Positions 1 through 8,219 of a stretch of DNA of 64,000 bases are shown here, piece by piece. Made by a program: the position numbers and the translations under genes. The notes under the pieces were generated by a model. That model did no database searches and was not told where the DNA came from. It was given only the letters and a program-made list of their open reading frames with translations. Source of the stretch: Rhodobacter sp. (GTDB lineage Bacteria > Pseudomonadota > Alphaproteobacteria > Rhodobacterales > Rhodobacteraceae); assembly GCA_020250175.1 (NCBI GenBank), contig JADCEN010000011.1, positions 62,001-126,000 of the forward strand, given 5' to 3'. Position 1 is the stretch's first letter; every line of letters starts with the position of its first letter.

Positions 1-141
1 GCCGCACCGGACAGCGATCAGCACCCCGGCAGGCCGCAGCACACGATCGGGCGGCAGCCGCAGTTCCGGGTTCAGGTCGAAATCGGACGACCCGCGCAGG
101 GGCAGTGCCAGCGCCCGCGACAGGATGCCGGGGTCAATCAC
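1..141 (-). CDS. Nudix hydrolase, CoA pyrophosphatase-like (N-terminal part, runs off the window)
   Basis: The minus-strand frame reads from a GTG that overlaps the hslO stop by 8 bases and stays open to the window edge. About 46 residues are visible. They contain the stretch SSDFDLNP and, further on, LRPAGVLIAV, which resembles the segment before the Nudix fold in bacterial CoA pyrophosphatases. The Nudix box itself would lie outside the window, so the family call rests on this short stretch and on my recollection that such a gene often follows hslO in Rhodobacterales. A second GTG two codons upstream is an alternative start. The overlap with hslO suggests cotranscription. Confidence 0.5.
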   Translation of the reverse strand, partial: MIDPGILSRALALPLRGSSDFDLNPELRLPPDRVLRPAGVLIAVRCG

Positions 142-1129
142 GCGCACCCGCAGCCTCTTGGGCATCGCGGCCAAGCGTTCGGGGGTCAAACTCGTAATGG
201 GCACCGCAGAACTGGCAATCGGCGGTAAGCACGCCGTCGTCCGTCGTCATCTGGCCGATGTCCTGCGCCGAATAGATCGACAGGGACCGGCGCACCTTTT
301 CCGCCGAACAGGAACAGCCGAACCGCACAGGCTGCGGATCGAACACGCGCGGTCCTTCCTCATGAAACAGGCGCACCAGCAGATCGGTTGGCTGCACCGT
401 CGGGCCGATCAGTTCCAGATCCTCGACCGTATCAAGCAGCAGGTTTGCCCGCGTCCAGTTTTCGCCTTCTGCCCCGCCCAGAAGATCGCGATGAGACAGC
501 AGCCCGCCTTCGCCCGATCCCGCGTCTGCCGCAGCCTCCAGCGAGGATTTGGGCATATGTTGCAGCATCACGCCGCCGGCGCGCCAATGCGGCCGGGTGC
601 CGGGCGTCTGGGACCGGCCGCAGGTGATGGCAAAGCGGGTGGGCAGCTGCTCGGACTGGGCAAAATAGGTCTCTGCACAGGCGGAAAGGGACCCGCCGAC
701 CAGGGGTGTGATACCCTGATAGGGAACCATGCCTTCCCCCTGATCGATCAGGATGACGAAGTATCCCTCGCCGATCAGGCTGAAAGGATCACCCGTTTCG
801 ATCCTGTCCCGGTCGAATCCGGCATAGGCCCTGATGCGCGCCGCCTGCCCGTCTTCGGTCGGGCCATAGTAATCTGTGGCGATCATCTTGACCGGTCCGG
901 TGCCGCGCACCTGAATCGACAGCCGCCAGCGCAGCTTGATCGTCTGCCCGATCAGCGCGGTCAGCAGCGACGCTTCGGCGACAAGCGCCTCGATCTGGGG
1001 CGGATAGGCGTGTTGCGACAGCACCCGGTCCAGCACCCCGTCCAGCCGCGCGACGCGGCCACGGATATCAGACCGGTCAAGCTGAAACGGCAGGACGGTA
1101 TCGTCCCAGGCGAGTTGTGGTCCAAGCAT
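134..1129 (-). CDS. hslO: Redox-regulated chaperonin Hsp33
   Basis: A 331-residue protein with the Hsp33 fold and the C-terminal zinc site made of a CxC pair (Cys272, Cys274) and a CxxC pair (Cys305, Cys308). In the family these four cysteines bind zinc when reduced. Under oxidative stress they form disulfides, which activates the cytosolic holdase. The start is the ATG at 1129 (MLGPQLAWDD); the frame is open further upstream, but that extension is not like the family. It overlaps the downstream Nudix gene, and its promoter must lie in the 77-base gap shared with the divergent Nudix gene at 1207. All metal ligands are present and the length is normal. Confidence 0.95.
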   Translation of the reverse strand: MLGPQLAWDDTVLPFQLDRSDIRGRVARLDGVLDRVLSQHAYPPQIEALVAEASLLTALIGQTIKLRWRLSIQVRGTGPVKMIATDYYGPTEDGQAARIRAYAGFDRDRIETGDPFSLIGEGYFVILIDQGEGMVPYQGITPLVGGSLSACAETYFAQSEQLPTRFAITCGRSQTPGTRPHWRAGGVMLQHMPKSSLEAAADAGSGEGGLLSHRDLLGGAEGENWTRANLLLDTVEDLELIGPTVQPTDLLVRLFHEEGPRVFDPQPVRFGCSCSAEKVRRSLSIYSAQDIGQMTTDDGVLTADCQFCGAHYEFDPRTLGRDAQEAAGARD

Positions 1130-1206
1130 CGGGGGTTTCCTTGCCGCGTCAGCCTTGGCATACCGCAGCAATACAGGCGCGGCAACCAAAGCACCAAGGG
1201 CGGGCC

Positions 1207-1665
1207 ATGATCAGACGCTATGGAGAGCCGGTGCAACCCGGCCGCCGCTATCGGCGCAGGCCGGGGGTCTATGCGGTGCTGTTGCGGGGCGACAGCATCC
1301 TGACAACCTTTCAGGAGGCCCCGCAGCCCGAATTCCAGTTGCCCGGCGGCGGCATCGATGCGGGCGAACAGCCGGTTGCCGCCCTGCACCGGGAAGTGAT
1401 CGAGGAAACTGGCTGGAAAATCAATGTGATCCGGCGCATCGGGGCGTTCCGGCGCTTTACCTTCATGCCGGAATACGACCTGTGGGCGGAAAAGCTCTGT
1501 ACGGTCTATCTTGCCCGCCCGGTCATGCGCCTTGGCCCGCCAAGCGAGGCGGGCCATACGGCGGTCTGGCTGCCGGTCAAGGAAGCCGTGGCGCGCCTTG
1601 GAAACCCGGGCGACCGGGCGATGCTGGCATCCCTTACTCGCTGGGGCCGCGCCAGTCGAAGATGA
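1207..1665 (+). CDS. Nudix hydrolase family protein
   Basis: A 152-residue protein with an intact Nudix box: GGIDAGE, then seven residues, then REVIEETGW, supplying the glutamates that bind magnesium in this superfamily. Nudix enzymes hydrolyse nucleoside diphosphates linked to another moiety; the substrate cannot be read from sequence. The ATG at 1207 (MIRRYGEPVQPG) is preferred because the upstream residues look like noncoding translation. Its 3' end overlaps the convergent response-regulator gene by 32 bases. Divergent from hslO. Confidence 0.88.
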   Translation: MIRRYGEPVQPGRRYRRRPGVYAVLLRGDSILTTFQEAPQPEFQLPGGGIDAGEQPVAALHREVIEETGWKINVIRRIGAFRRFTFMPEYDLWAEKLCTVYLARPVMRLGPPSEAGHTAVWLPVKEAVARLGNPGDRAMLASLTRWGRASRR

Positions 1666-2875
1666 CACCGGACACGTCATCGCGGAAATCAAGGCCCCCC
1701 GCATGGCGTTGGAGGTCCGACACCAGCGCATCCATCAGGCCCGGGCTGGTCAGGCGGGCGTGTTGCCGCAGGATGCGGGCAAGGCCATCCTCGCCCAGTT
1801 CGATGCCGGTCGGATCGGCGCATTCGGTGATCCCGTCAGACATCAGGAACAGCCTGTCGCCGGGGTGAAGCTGCGCCTCGATCCGGTCATAGCCCGCCGC
1901 GCCGATCAGGCCCACGGGAAGGCCGCCCTCGCCCAGATATTCCACCGCGCCATCCGCCCGCAGGATGGCCGGGTGCGGATGACCTGCCTGCACCAGGGCG
2001 ACGTGCCCGGTTTGCAGATCAACTTCGGCATAGGCCATTGTGAAATACTGATCCACCTGCATGTCGTCGATCATCATCCGGTTGAACCGGGCAGCAACAG
2101 CCTCGGGCGGAAGGGCCTGAATTTCGCCATTCGCTCCGGCAGACAGGGCATAGTTCAGTTCCGGTGCCGCCCCCGACAAATGGCCCGCAAGCCGCGCCGT
2201 CATCATCGCAGAGGCAACGCCGTGACCCGACACATCGACGGCATAAACGGCAACGCGCCGCGAATCGATGCGGAACCACCCCACCAGATCGCCGCCGACA
2301 TGGCCCGAAGGCCGCAGCAGGATCGACACCGAAGCATGCCCGAAATCGCGGTGGCGTTCGCGCACGAAGGTCTGCTGCACCTTGCGCGCCTCGATCAGAT
2401 CGCGGTCAAGCGAATCATACACGGCCTGAAGTTCGTCCAGGGTGGTGCGGACAAGGCGGTTCTTTTCCAGCAGTTCCTGCTGCATGGTCAGCACGCGTTC
2501 GCCGGCGCGCATGCGGGCACGCAATTCATCCGGATTGATCGGTTTTGACAGGAAATCATCCGCCCCGGCATCCAGCCCGTCCGCCACTTCGGCCTTGTCG
2601 GATTTCGACGTCAGCAGAATGAAATACCCGTAGCCGTCATGCGGCATGGCACGGACCGCGCGGCACAGATCAAGCCCGCTCATCCCCGGCATGCCCCAGT
2701 CGCTGAGGATCATGTGAAAGGCGGTGTCCTGGCACAGCTTCAGCGCCGCCTCGCCCGAGTCGGCCTCGGTCACCCGGTACCCCCAGCGGGCCAGGGACAG
2801 GGACAGCACGCGGCGCTGGGCGGCACTGTCATCCACCACCAGAACGCGGCGCTGGACAATGGGGTTGTTGCTCAC
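1634..2875 (-). CDS. Response regulator with C-terminal PP2C/SpoIIE-type serine phosphatase domain
   Basis: A 413-residue two-domain protein. Residues about 9-125 are a receiver domain with the acidic pair Asp15-Asp16, the phosphoacceptor Asp59 (LSDWGMPG) and the conserved Lys111 (SKP). A helical linker leads to a PP2C/SpoIIE-like phosphatase (about 185-410) with the metal-binding stretches GGDLVGW, VDVSGHG and DDVSG. Such proteins usually dephosphorylate an anti-sigma antagonist in partner-switching pathways when the receiver is phosphorylated; no such partner is in the window. I chose the GTG at 2875 (SNNPIVQRRVLVVDD); an ATG at 2932 in the same frame is also possible. The Hpt gene starts about 215 bases away in the opposite direction, which suggests a shared phosphorelay. 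Confidence 0.9.
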   Translation of the reverse strand: MSNNPIVQRRVLVVDDSAAQRRVLSLSLARWGYRVTEADSGEAALKLCQDTAFHMILSDWGMPGMSGLDLCRAVRAMPHDGYGYFILLTSKSDKAEVADGLDAGADDFLSKPINPDELRARMRAGERVLTMQQELLEKNRLVRTTLDELQAVYDSLDRDLIEARKVQQTFVRERHRDFGHASVSILLRPSGHVGGDLVGWFRIDSRRVAVYAVDVSGHGVASAMMTARLAGHLSGAAPELNYALSAGANGEIQALPPEAVAARFNRMMIDDMQVDQYFTMAYAEVDLQTGHVALVQAGHPHPAILRADGAVEYLGEGGLPVGLIGAAGYDRIEAQLHPGDRLFLMSDGITECADPTGIELGEDGLARILRQHARLTSPGLMDALVSDLQRHAGGLDFRDDVSGVIFDWRGPSE

Positions 2876-3089
2876 CTTCGGATCCGGAACAAAAAGGAAC
2901 TCTGCCTGCACGATGACCTCCATATCGATCATGATCCGCAGAATTGTCCGATCCTGGTTAAGGACGGGTGAACGGTAAAGATAATGACAGGTTTTATCTT
3001 GTGCCGCCTTTTCGGATTACCGGGCGTTAAGGCTGCCGGGCCAGACTGGCCCCGTGTGCAAGGGCGCAAGCCGGGGTAAGGGGTGTGAC

Positions 3090-3416
3090 ATGATCGACTG
3101 GGATCGCGTAGCGAGCCTTCGCGGGGAAATCGGTGCCGCCGATTTCACCGAGGTGGTGGAGATGTTCTTGACCGAATCAGATGCCGCAGTGGCGCGGCTG
3201 CTGGCCGGAATTCCCGATCCGACTTTGGAGGCGGATCTGCATTTCCTGAAGGGAAGTGCGCTGAACCTTGGGTTCCGACACCTGGCGGCCCTGTGCGGCG
3301 CGGGCGAAAAGCGCGCGGCAGTCGGCGCGGCGGTGGATGTGGCAGAGGTGGCGGAAAGCTTTGCGGCAAGCCGCCAGGCCTTTGTCGCCGGCCTCGGCGG
3401 CAGCCGGGCCGCCTGA
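3090..3416 (+). CDS. Histidine phosphotransfer (Hpt) domain protein
   Basis: A 108-residue single-domain protein. The motif LHFLKGSALNLGF matches the HPt signature HxxKGxxxxxG, making His51 the likely phosphorylated residue and Lys54 the conserved neighbour. HPt proteins shuttle phosphoryl groups between a hybrid kinase and a response regulator. The start is the ATG at 3090, with a purine-rich GGGGTAAGGGG just upstream. It is divergent from the receiver-PP2C gene, and no histidine kinase is adjacent, so the donor kinase must be elsewhere. It ends 5 bases before the convergent ilvA stop. Confidence 0.88.
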   Translation: MIDWDRVASLRGEIGAADFTEVVEMFLTESDAAVARLLAGIPDPTLEADLHFLKGSALNLGFRHLAALCGAGEKRAAVGAAVDVAEVAESFAASRQAFVAGLGGSRAA

Positions 3417-3421
3417 GCCGG

Positions 3422-4672
3422 TCAGATCAGGAACTCGGCCAGCGCCTCGTCCCGGGTGATGTCACGGTAGGTGAAGCCAACGGCATCCATGCGGCCGAAC
3501 AGCTGGTCGAAGTTCTGCGCCGACTTGGTTTCGATGCCGATCAGCACCGATCCGAAGTTGCGCGCAGATTTCTTGAGGTATTCAAACCGGGCGATGTCAT
3601 CATCCGGCCCCAGCATCATCAGGAACTCGCGCAGCGCGCCGGGGCGCTGCGGCATGCGCAGGATGAAATACTTCTTTACCCCGGAATAGCGCTGGGCGCG
3701 TTCCTTGACCTCTGGCAGGCGTTCGAAATCGAAATTGCCGCCGGATGTGACGCAAACAACGGTCTTGCCCCGGATCGTCTCTGACAGTTCCGGCAGCACA
3801 TCGACCGCCAAAGCCCCGGCCGGTTCCAGAACGATGCCTTCGATGTTCAGAAACTGCAGCATGGTAACGCAAATGCGGTCTTCCGGGGCCAGCAGCACAT
3901 GGGCGGGGTCCACCCAGCCCAGGCGTGCGAAATTGGTGGCACCAATCCGCGCCACTGCCGCGCCGTCAACAAAGCTGTTCACACGCGGCAGGGTGGCGGG
4001 CGCACCTTCGGCCAGCGCCGCCGTCAGGCTGGCACCCCCCAGCGGCTCGACAAAGCGGTAGGCGGTGTGCGGGGCCGCCTCGCGCAGATAGCCGGTCACG
4101 CCGGACGACAACCCCCCACCCCCGACCGGCAGGATGACAAGATCGGGCGCGCGGCCAAGCTGATCCAGGATTTCCACGCCGACGCTGGCCTGCCCTTCGA
4201 TCACGTCAGGATCATCAAAAGGCGACAGGAAATGCGCCCTTGTCTGAAGACAGAACGCCTGGGCCGCCGTCAGGGTCTGGTCGAAATAGTCGCCGGTCAG
4301 CACGATGTCCACGGCATCGCCGCCGAAGGTGCGGGTCTTGTCGATCTTCTGCTGCGGGGTGGTTACCGGCATGAAGATGGTGCCCTGCACACCGAAGTGC
4401 CGGCAGGCATAGGCCACCCCCTGCGCATGGTTCCCGGCACTGGCACAGACAAACCGCCGCTGGTCCGGATGGGCCGCCAGATGCTTGCGCAGCGCCGTCA
4501 AGGCCCCGCGCAGCTTGTAGCTGCGCACCGGACTCAGGTCTTCGCGCTTCAGCCAGATTTCGGCATCATACTGCTGGCACAGATGATCGTTCCGCTGCAG
4601 CGGCGTTTCCGGGAACAGTTGGCGCAAGGAGCGGGTGGCGGCGCGGGCGGCATCGGTGAACTGGGTCATCAT
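3422..4672 (-). CDS. ilvA: Threonine dehydratase (threonine ammonia-lyase), biosynthetic
   Basis: A 416-residue PLP enzyme converting L-threonine to 2-oxobutanoate and ammonia, the first step of isoleucine synthesis. The PLP lysine is Lys53 in SYKLRGA, and the phosphate-binding loop GGGGLSSG lies near residue 190. The C-terminal region from about 330 (KYFILRMPQRPGALREF) is a single ACT-like regulatory module, as in the shorter IlvA class; the long enteric form has two. This module usually gives isoleucine feedback. The start MMTQF could be either of two adjacent ATG codons. A membrane-protein gene on the same strand ends 34 bases upstream. Confidence 0.93.
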   Translation of the reverse strand: MMTQFTDAARAATRSLRQLFPETPLQRNDHLCQQYDAEIWLKREDLSPVRSYKLRGALTALRKHLAAHPDQRRFVCASAGNHAQGVAYACRHFGVQGTIFMPVTTPQQKIDKTRTFGGDAVDIVLTGDYFDQTLTAAQAFCLQTRAHFLSPFDDPDVIEGQASVGVEILDQLGRAPDLVILPVGGGGLSSGVTGYLREAAPHTAYRFVEPLGGASLTAALAEGAPATLPRVNSFVDGAAVARIGATNFARLGWVDPAHVLLAPEDRICVTMLQFLNIEGIVLEPAGALAVDVLPELSETIRGKTVVCVTSGGNFDFERLPEVKERAQRYSGVKKYFILRMPQRPGALREFLMMLGPDDDIARFEYLKKSARNFGSVLIGIETKSAQNFDQLFGRMDAVGFTYRDITRDEALAEFLI

Positions 4673-4706
4673 CCGGATAAAGCGCGCATTGCCTGCAAAG
4701 GCAAGG

Positions 4707-5450
4707 TCAGTCCAGAGGCTGACCCTTGACGTAATGGAGGTAAGTGGAAGTGAGAAGCGCTATGCCCAGCAGGAAAATGGGCCATTGCAGCACAGCTTGC
4801 AGAACATCCGAAAGGTGGGAATCAGTTTGCAGGGCCAACCCGCCACGGAACACGGCTTCTTCAAGGAGAAACAGCACCAAGCAGGTCAGGGCGACGGTCA
4901 GCGTCGCGCCACGGGTGGCGCGCCAGCCGTCAAGGATGCTGGTAACCGGACCGAGTGCGACAGCGGGCAGAATTGCACCGAGGCGGCCGAAAAGGACCGA
5001 GGCGGCAAAAATGCCCATATAGACCGGAACCTGAAGTGCCCATTCCGTCGCACCGAAAGGGACTGTCGCTGCCATGCCCCCGATCACGATGAAGCTAACG
5101 AGCATGATAGTGACTTCGAATGCTGCGACATAACCCAGATAAGCCGCCACGCGCCCCATCGGCGCGGTGGGCAGCGGCCAGCCGGTTTCATGGATCAGGA
5201 TCAACCTGTGCCAGGCCACGGCCATCCATGCCATACCGGCCAGGAAGGCGAGTTCAGCGGCCAGTCGCAAGGACAATTTGATTTTGATCATGTCGGGCGC
5301 GGCCAAGGCAGCGGTATCATACAGAAGTACTGGCAGCACCTGGGCAAGCACATAGGGCAATGCCGTCGCCCGAAGTGCCGCCTTCGGATCGCGCAAGATC
5401 ATCCTTACGGCATGGAAAAACAGTGCTTTGGCCTGCAAAACGATCACCAT
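4707..5450 (-). CDS. Multi-pass membrane protein of unknown function
   Basis: About 247 residues with several hydrophobic helices: around residues 30-45, 65-85, 110-140, 150-180, 195-215 and 230-245. No catalytic motif is recognised. The internal segment ILRDPKAALRATALPYVLAQVL precedes the first helix, as in small bacterial integral membrane proteins. The start is uncertain. I use the ATG at 5450 (MVIVLQAKAL); a GTG at 5507 would add 19 residues with little family character. It is divergent from argG across about 120 bases that must hold both promoters. The function is unknown. Confidence 0.72.
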   Translation of the reverse strand: MVIVLQAKALFFHAVRMILRDPKAALRATALPYVLAQVLPVLLYDTAALAAPDMIKIKLSLRLAAELAFLAGMAWMAVAWHRLILIHETGWPLPTAPMGRVAAYLGYVAAFEVTIMLVSFIVIGGMAATVPFGATEWALQVPVYMGIFAASVLFGRLGAILPAVALGPVTSILDGWRATRGATLTVALTCLVLFLLEEAVFRGGLALQTDSHLSDVLQAVLQWPIFLLGIALLTSTYLHYVKGQPLD

Positions 5451-5572
5451 TTCGAAGTGCGATAGAATGATCACGCGGGGTTTGTTCCTGTCAAGCTGAT
5501 GCCACACCGCGATGCTTGCCCTTGGCGGCGTTTCGCTTTAATCGCAGGCCAAACCGAGCGTGGAGCCTACCG

Positions 5573-6799
5573 ATGCTGAAGCCGAAGAAAGTGGTGCTTG
5601 CCTATTCGGGGGGCCTTGATACCTCAATCATCCTGAAATGGCTGCAGACTGAATACGGCTGCGAGGTTGTCACCTTCACCGCCGATCTGGGCCAGGGGGA
5701 AGAGCTGGAGCCGGCGCGGGAAAAGGCGATTCTGCTGGGGATCAAGCCGGAAAACATCCATATCGTCGATGTGCGCGAGGAATTCGTGCGCGATTTCGTC
5801 TTCCCGATGTTCCGGGCGAATGCGCTGTATGAGGGTCTTTATCTGCTGGGCACCTCGATCGCGCGGCCGCTGATCTCAAAGCATCTGGTGCGGATCGCCG
5901 GGGAAACGGGTGCTGATGCCGTGGCGCATGGCGCGACCGGCAAGGGCAACGATCAGGTGCGGTTCGAACTTTCGGCCTATGCGCTGAACCCGGCGATCCG
6001 CGTCATCGCCCCCTGGCGCGAATGGGATCTGACCAGCCGCACGAAGCTGCTGGAGTTTGCCGAGGCGAACCAGATTCCGATTGCGAAGGACAAGCGCGGC
6101 GAAGCGCCGTTTTCGGTGGATGCAAACCTTCTGCACACCTCGTCCGAGGGCAAGGTTCTGGAAAATCCGGGGCAGGAACCGCCTGGTTACGTCTGGCAGC
6201 GCACCGTGGACCCTGAACTGGCCCCTGATGTGCCGGAAATGGTGGAAATCGGCTTTGAACGCGGCGATGCCGTTTCCGTCAACGGCCAGGTGATGAGCCC
6301 GGCCACGATCCTGACAAGAATGAACGATCTGGGTGCCAAGCATGGCGTGGGCCGCCTTGACCTGGTGGAAAACCGCTTTGTCGGTATGAAATCGCGCGGG
6401 GCCTATGAAACCCCGGGCGGGACCATCCTGCTGGAGGCGCATCGCGGGATGGAGCAGATCACGCTGGATGCCGGTGCCGGGCACCTGAAAGACAGCATCA
6501 TGCCGCGCTATGCCGAACTGATCTACAACGGCTTCTGGTTCAGCCCCGAGCGCGAGATGCTGCAGGCGCTGATCGACAAATCCCAGGAACATGTCACCGG
6601 GACGGTGCGCGTGAAGCTGTACAAAGGGCTGGCGCGAACCGTGGCGCGCTGGTCTGACCATTCGCTGTATTCCGAAAAGCACGTGACGTTTGAGGAGGAT
6701 GCCGGGGCCTACGACCAAAAGGACGCCGCCGGCTTCATCCGCCTGAACGCGCTGCGCCTGAAGCTGATCGCTGCGCGGAACGCGCGGGTGGGGGGGTAG
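5573..6799 (+). CDS. argG: Argininosuccinate synthase
   Basis: A 408-residue enzyme joining citrulline and aspartate with ATP to form argininosuccinate, the penultimate step of arginine synthesis. The N-terminal PP-loop AYSGGLDTS (about residues 9-17) is the ATP-pyrophosphatase signature. Downstream motifs such as [14 protein letters not shown] are typical of type I ArgG. The start is the ATG at 5573 ([14 protein letters not shown]). The stop is only 2 bases from the end of the convergent antitoxin gene, so the toxin-antitoxin pair sits directly against argG with no obvious terminator between them. Confidence 0.97.
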   Translation: MLKPKKVVLAYSGGLDTSIILKWLQTEYGCEVVTFTADLGQGEELEPAREKAILLGIKPENIHIVDVREEFVRDFVFPMFRANALYEGLYLLGTSIARPLISKHLVRIAGETGADAVAHGATGKGNDQVRFELSAYALNPAIRVIAPWREWDLTSRTKLLEFAEANQIPIAKDKRGEAPFSVDANLLHTSSEGKVLENPGQEPPGYVWQRTVDPELAPDVPEMVEIGFERGDAVSVNGQVMSPATILTRMNDLGAKHGVGRLDLVENRFVGMKSRGAYETPGGTILLEAHRGMEQITLDAGAGHLKDSIMPRYAELIYNGFWFSPEREMLQALIDKSQEHVTGTVRVKLYKGLARTVARWSDHSLYSEKHVTFEEDAGAYDQKDAAGFIRLNALRLKLIAARNARVGG

Positions 6800-6801
6800 G
6801 G

Positions 6802-7119
6802 TCAAGCGGCGATGCCACCGTCCCAATCCAGGGGTTTGACCGCTGGCTTGCCCTTGCGCTCGCTGATCCAGAGATCATGCTGCATCTGCAGGGCAAGCCA
6901 GAACCGCGCGCCGTTCTTGAACGCCTGACCAAGGCGGATCGCCATATCTGTCGATACAGCGCGCTTTTCTGCCAGAATACCAGAGATCGTCTGCTTCGAT
7001 ACACCCAGATGGGCGGCAAGCTGCGTTGCGTTCATGCCGAGCGCGGGCAGGATATCTTCGCGCAGGTACTCACCGGGGTGAGGGGGTGCAAAGGGCAGCG
7101 CGCCCAGGCTAGCTTCCAT
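6802..7119 (-). CDS. higA: HigA family antitoxin with XRE-type HTH
   Basis: A 105-residue DNA-binding antitoxin. The opening PPHPGEYLREDILPALGM and the helix-turn-helix ATQLAAHLGVSKQTISGIL are typical of HigA. The C-terminal part has the usual GARFWLALQMQHDLW. HigA binds HigB and represses the operon. The start at 7119 (MEASLGALPF) overlaps the toxin gene by 11 bases, so the two are translationally coupled with toxin first, the normal order for higBA and the reverse of most toxin-antitoxin pairs. Confidence 0.92.
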   Translation of the reverse strand: MEASLGALPFAPPHPGEYLREDILPALGMNATQLAAHLGVSKQTISGILAEKRAVSTDMAIRLGQAFKNGARFWLALQMQHDLWISERKGKPAVKPLDWDGGIAA

Positions 7120-7399
7120 GATAATCCTCCAGCGTGACATCGAAAGGGCCGTCTTTGTCCCATTTGAATGTCACTCTCCAGTTTCGCGAGACGGAAACCG
7201 AAAACGTATCGCTTCGGTTTCCCTTCAACCTGTGCCAGCCATAGGATGGCATGTTCAATTCCTCGGGTGCGGTGGCGACGTTCAACGCGGACAGGATGCG
7301 CTTCACCTTCGGAAGCCAGTCTGGCCGAATCCCCGAACCATCGCCTGTTTCAGCAAGACGTCTGAGGGATCGGCCAGATATCCGGTCAGGATCAAGCAT
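7109..7399 (-). CDS. higB: HigB family toxin (RelE superfamily mRNA interferase)
   Basis: A 96-residue protein with the HigB landmarks: SLRRLAETGDGSGI near the N terminus, a central GWHRLKGNRSDTFSVSVSRNW segment, and an ending TLEDYHGS (family form DYH). HigB enzymes cut mRNA on the ribosome and are neutralised by HigA. The start is the ATG at 7399; the frame is closed 30 bases upstream by a TGA. It overlaps higA by 11 bases. A palindrome 34 bases upstream probably serves as the operator. Confidence 0.88.
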   Translation of the reverse strand: MLDPDRISGRSLRRLAETGDGSGIRPDWLPKVKRILSALNVATAPEELNMPSYGWHRLKGNRSDTFSVSVSRNWRVTFKWDKDGPFDVTLEDYHGS

Positions 7400-7432
7400 G
7401 CAGTCACATCGGCCGCAATCAAAGAGTCAACT

Positions 7433-7448
7433 GTCACGTGACGCGTGA
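7433..7448. promoter_or_regulatory. Palindrome upstream of higBA, candidate HigA operator
   Basis: The bases GTCACGTGAC form a perfect 10-bp palindrome. They also begin a TCACG-N5-CGTGA inverted repeat ending at 7448. The site lies about 34 bases before the higB start, where HigA autoregulation would be expected. The flanks differ from the chromosomal parS consensus, so it is not counted as a parS. Operator function is inferred from position only. Confidence 0.4.
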
Positions 7449-7472
7449 ATTTATCGCAGGCTGCTTTGGGCG

Positions 7473-8219
7473 TCAAGGCTGAGGCACAAGGCTGACCTGC
7501 TTGAGGCGCAGGTAATTCGGCAGCGCCTGTTCCGCCAGTTCCGCAGCCGCGCCGGTCAGCACCGGCAACTCGCCCTCGGCCCCCCCGAACCCTGTCGATT
7601 GATGCACCGCATTGTACCAATGGGGCGCCCAGGTGCCGTCAAAGGGCTTGGGTCCGGCTGGCCAGTGCAACATCCGCGTTGTAAACGGAATCTCCAGCGC
7701 CGCGCACAGGGCAGACAGCGCGCCCTGCGGCTTTGCCAGAATGTCGGCGCTGTCGATCACCAAAGGTGCGCGGCCAAGCCGCTGCGCGACCTCATCGAAC
7801 AACTCCGCCTGCTGGACAAAGCCGATATCGGCCAGCGTGGGGTTCTCGCGCTTCCTGGCATAGCTGGCAACAACACGGGCGGGATGGCGGATCAGGAACA
7901 CATTCTCGCAGTCCGCCATGAAGGACCGGTCAAAGCCGGGGATCATGTGCAGCGTCATGTGTTTTTGGTAAAACAGGCTCTGACCTTGCGGAACCGGGCC
8001 GATACAGGCCGCTGCGACCCGTGCCGGGTCCGCCTCGTTCGCGGCGATGATCCGGGCCGCCATCGGGTGCGGGATGCCGGTTTCGCGCAGGTAGGCGGCA
8101 TAGAAAGGCTCGTCCCAGACGGTGCAATCCCCGCGCGCGGCGAAGCTGTAGAGAAGCGCCGTGGACAGGTTGCGCGGGCCGGACCACATTGCGATGCGCT
8201 TGGGGGCCGCGCCGGTCAT
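7473..8219 (-). CDS. Sulfotransferase-like P-loop protein
   Basis: A 248-residue protein beginning KRIAMWSGPRNLSTALLYSF. This resembles the 5'-phosphosulfate-binding loop of sulfotransferase-like proteins (SGPRNLST in place of the usual P-loop). A second typical stretch is FLIRHPARVVASYARKRE at about residue 108, equivalent to the 3'-phosphate-binding region. The substrate is unknown, and many bacterial members are uncharacterised. It overlaps the preceding aminotransferase gene by 4 bases (ATGA type), so the two are very probably cotranscribed and may act in one pathway. Confidence 0.72.
   Translation of the reverse strand: MTGAAPKRIAMWSGPRNLSTALLYSFAARGDCTVWDEPFYAAYLRETGIPHPMAARIIAANEADPARVAAACIGPVPQGQSLFYQKHMTLHMIPGFDRSFMADCENVFLIRHPARVVASYARKRENPTLADIGFVQQAELFDEVAQRLGRAPLVIDSADILAKPQGALSALCAALEIPFTTRMLHWPAGPKPFDGTWAPHWYNAVHQSTGFGGAEGELPVLTGAAAELAEQALPNYLRLKQVSLVPQP

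Noticed and set aside
7433-7442. GTCACGTGAC as a further parS site
   Set aside because: Only the central TCACGTGA matches; the outer bases differ from TGTT/AACA, and the higBA operator explanation fits better.
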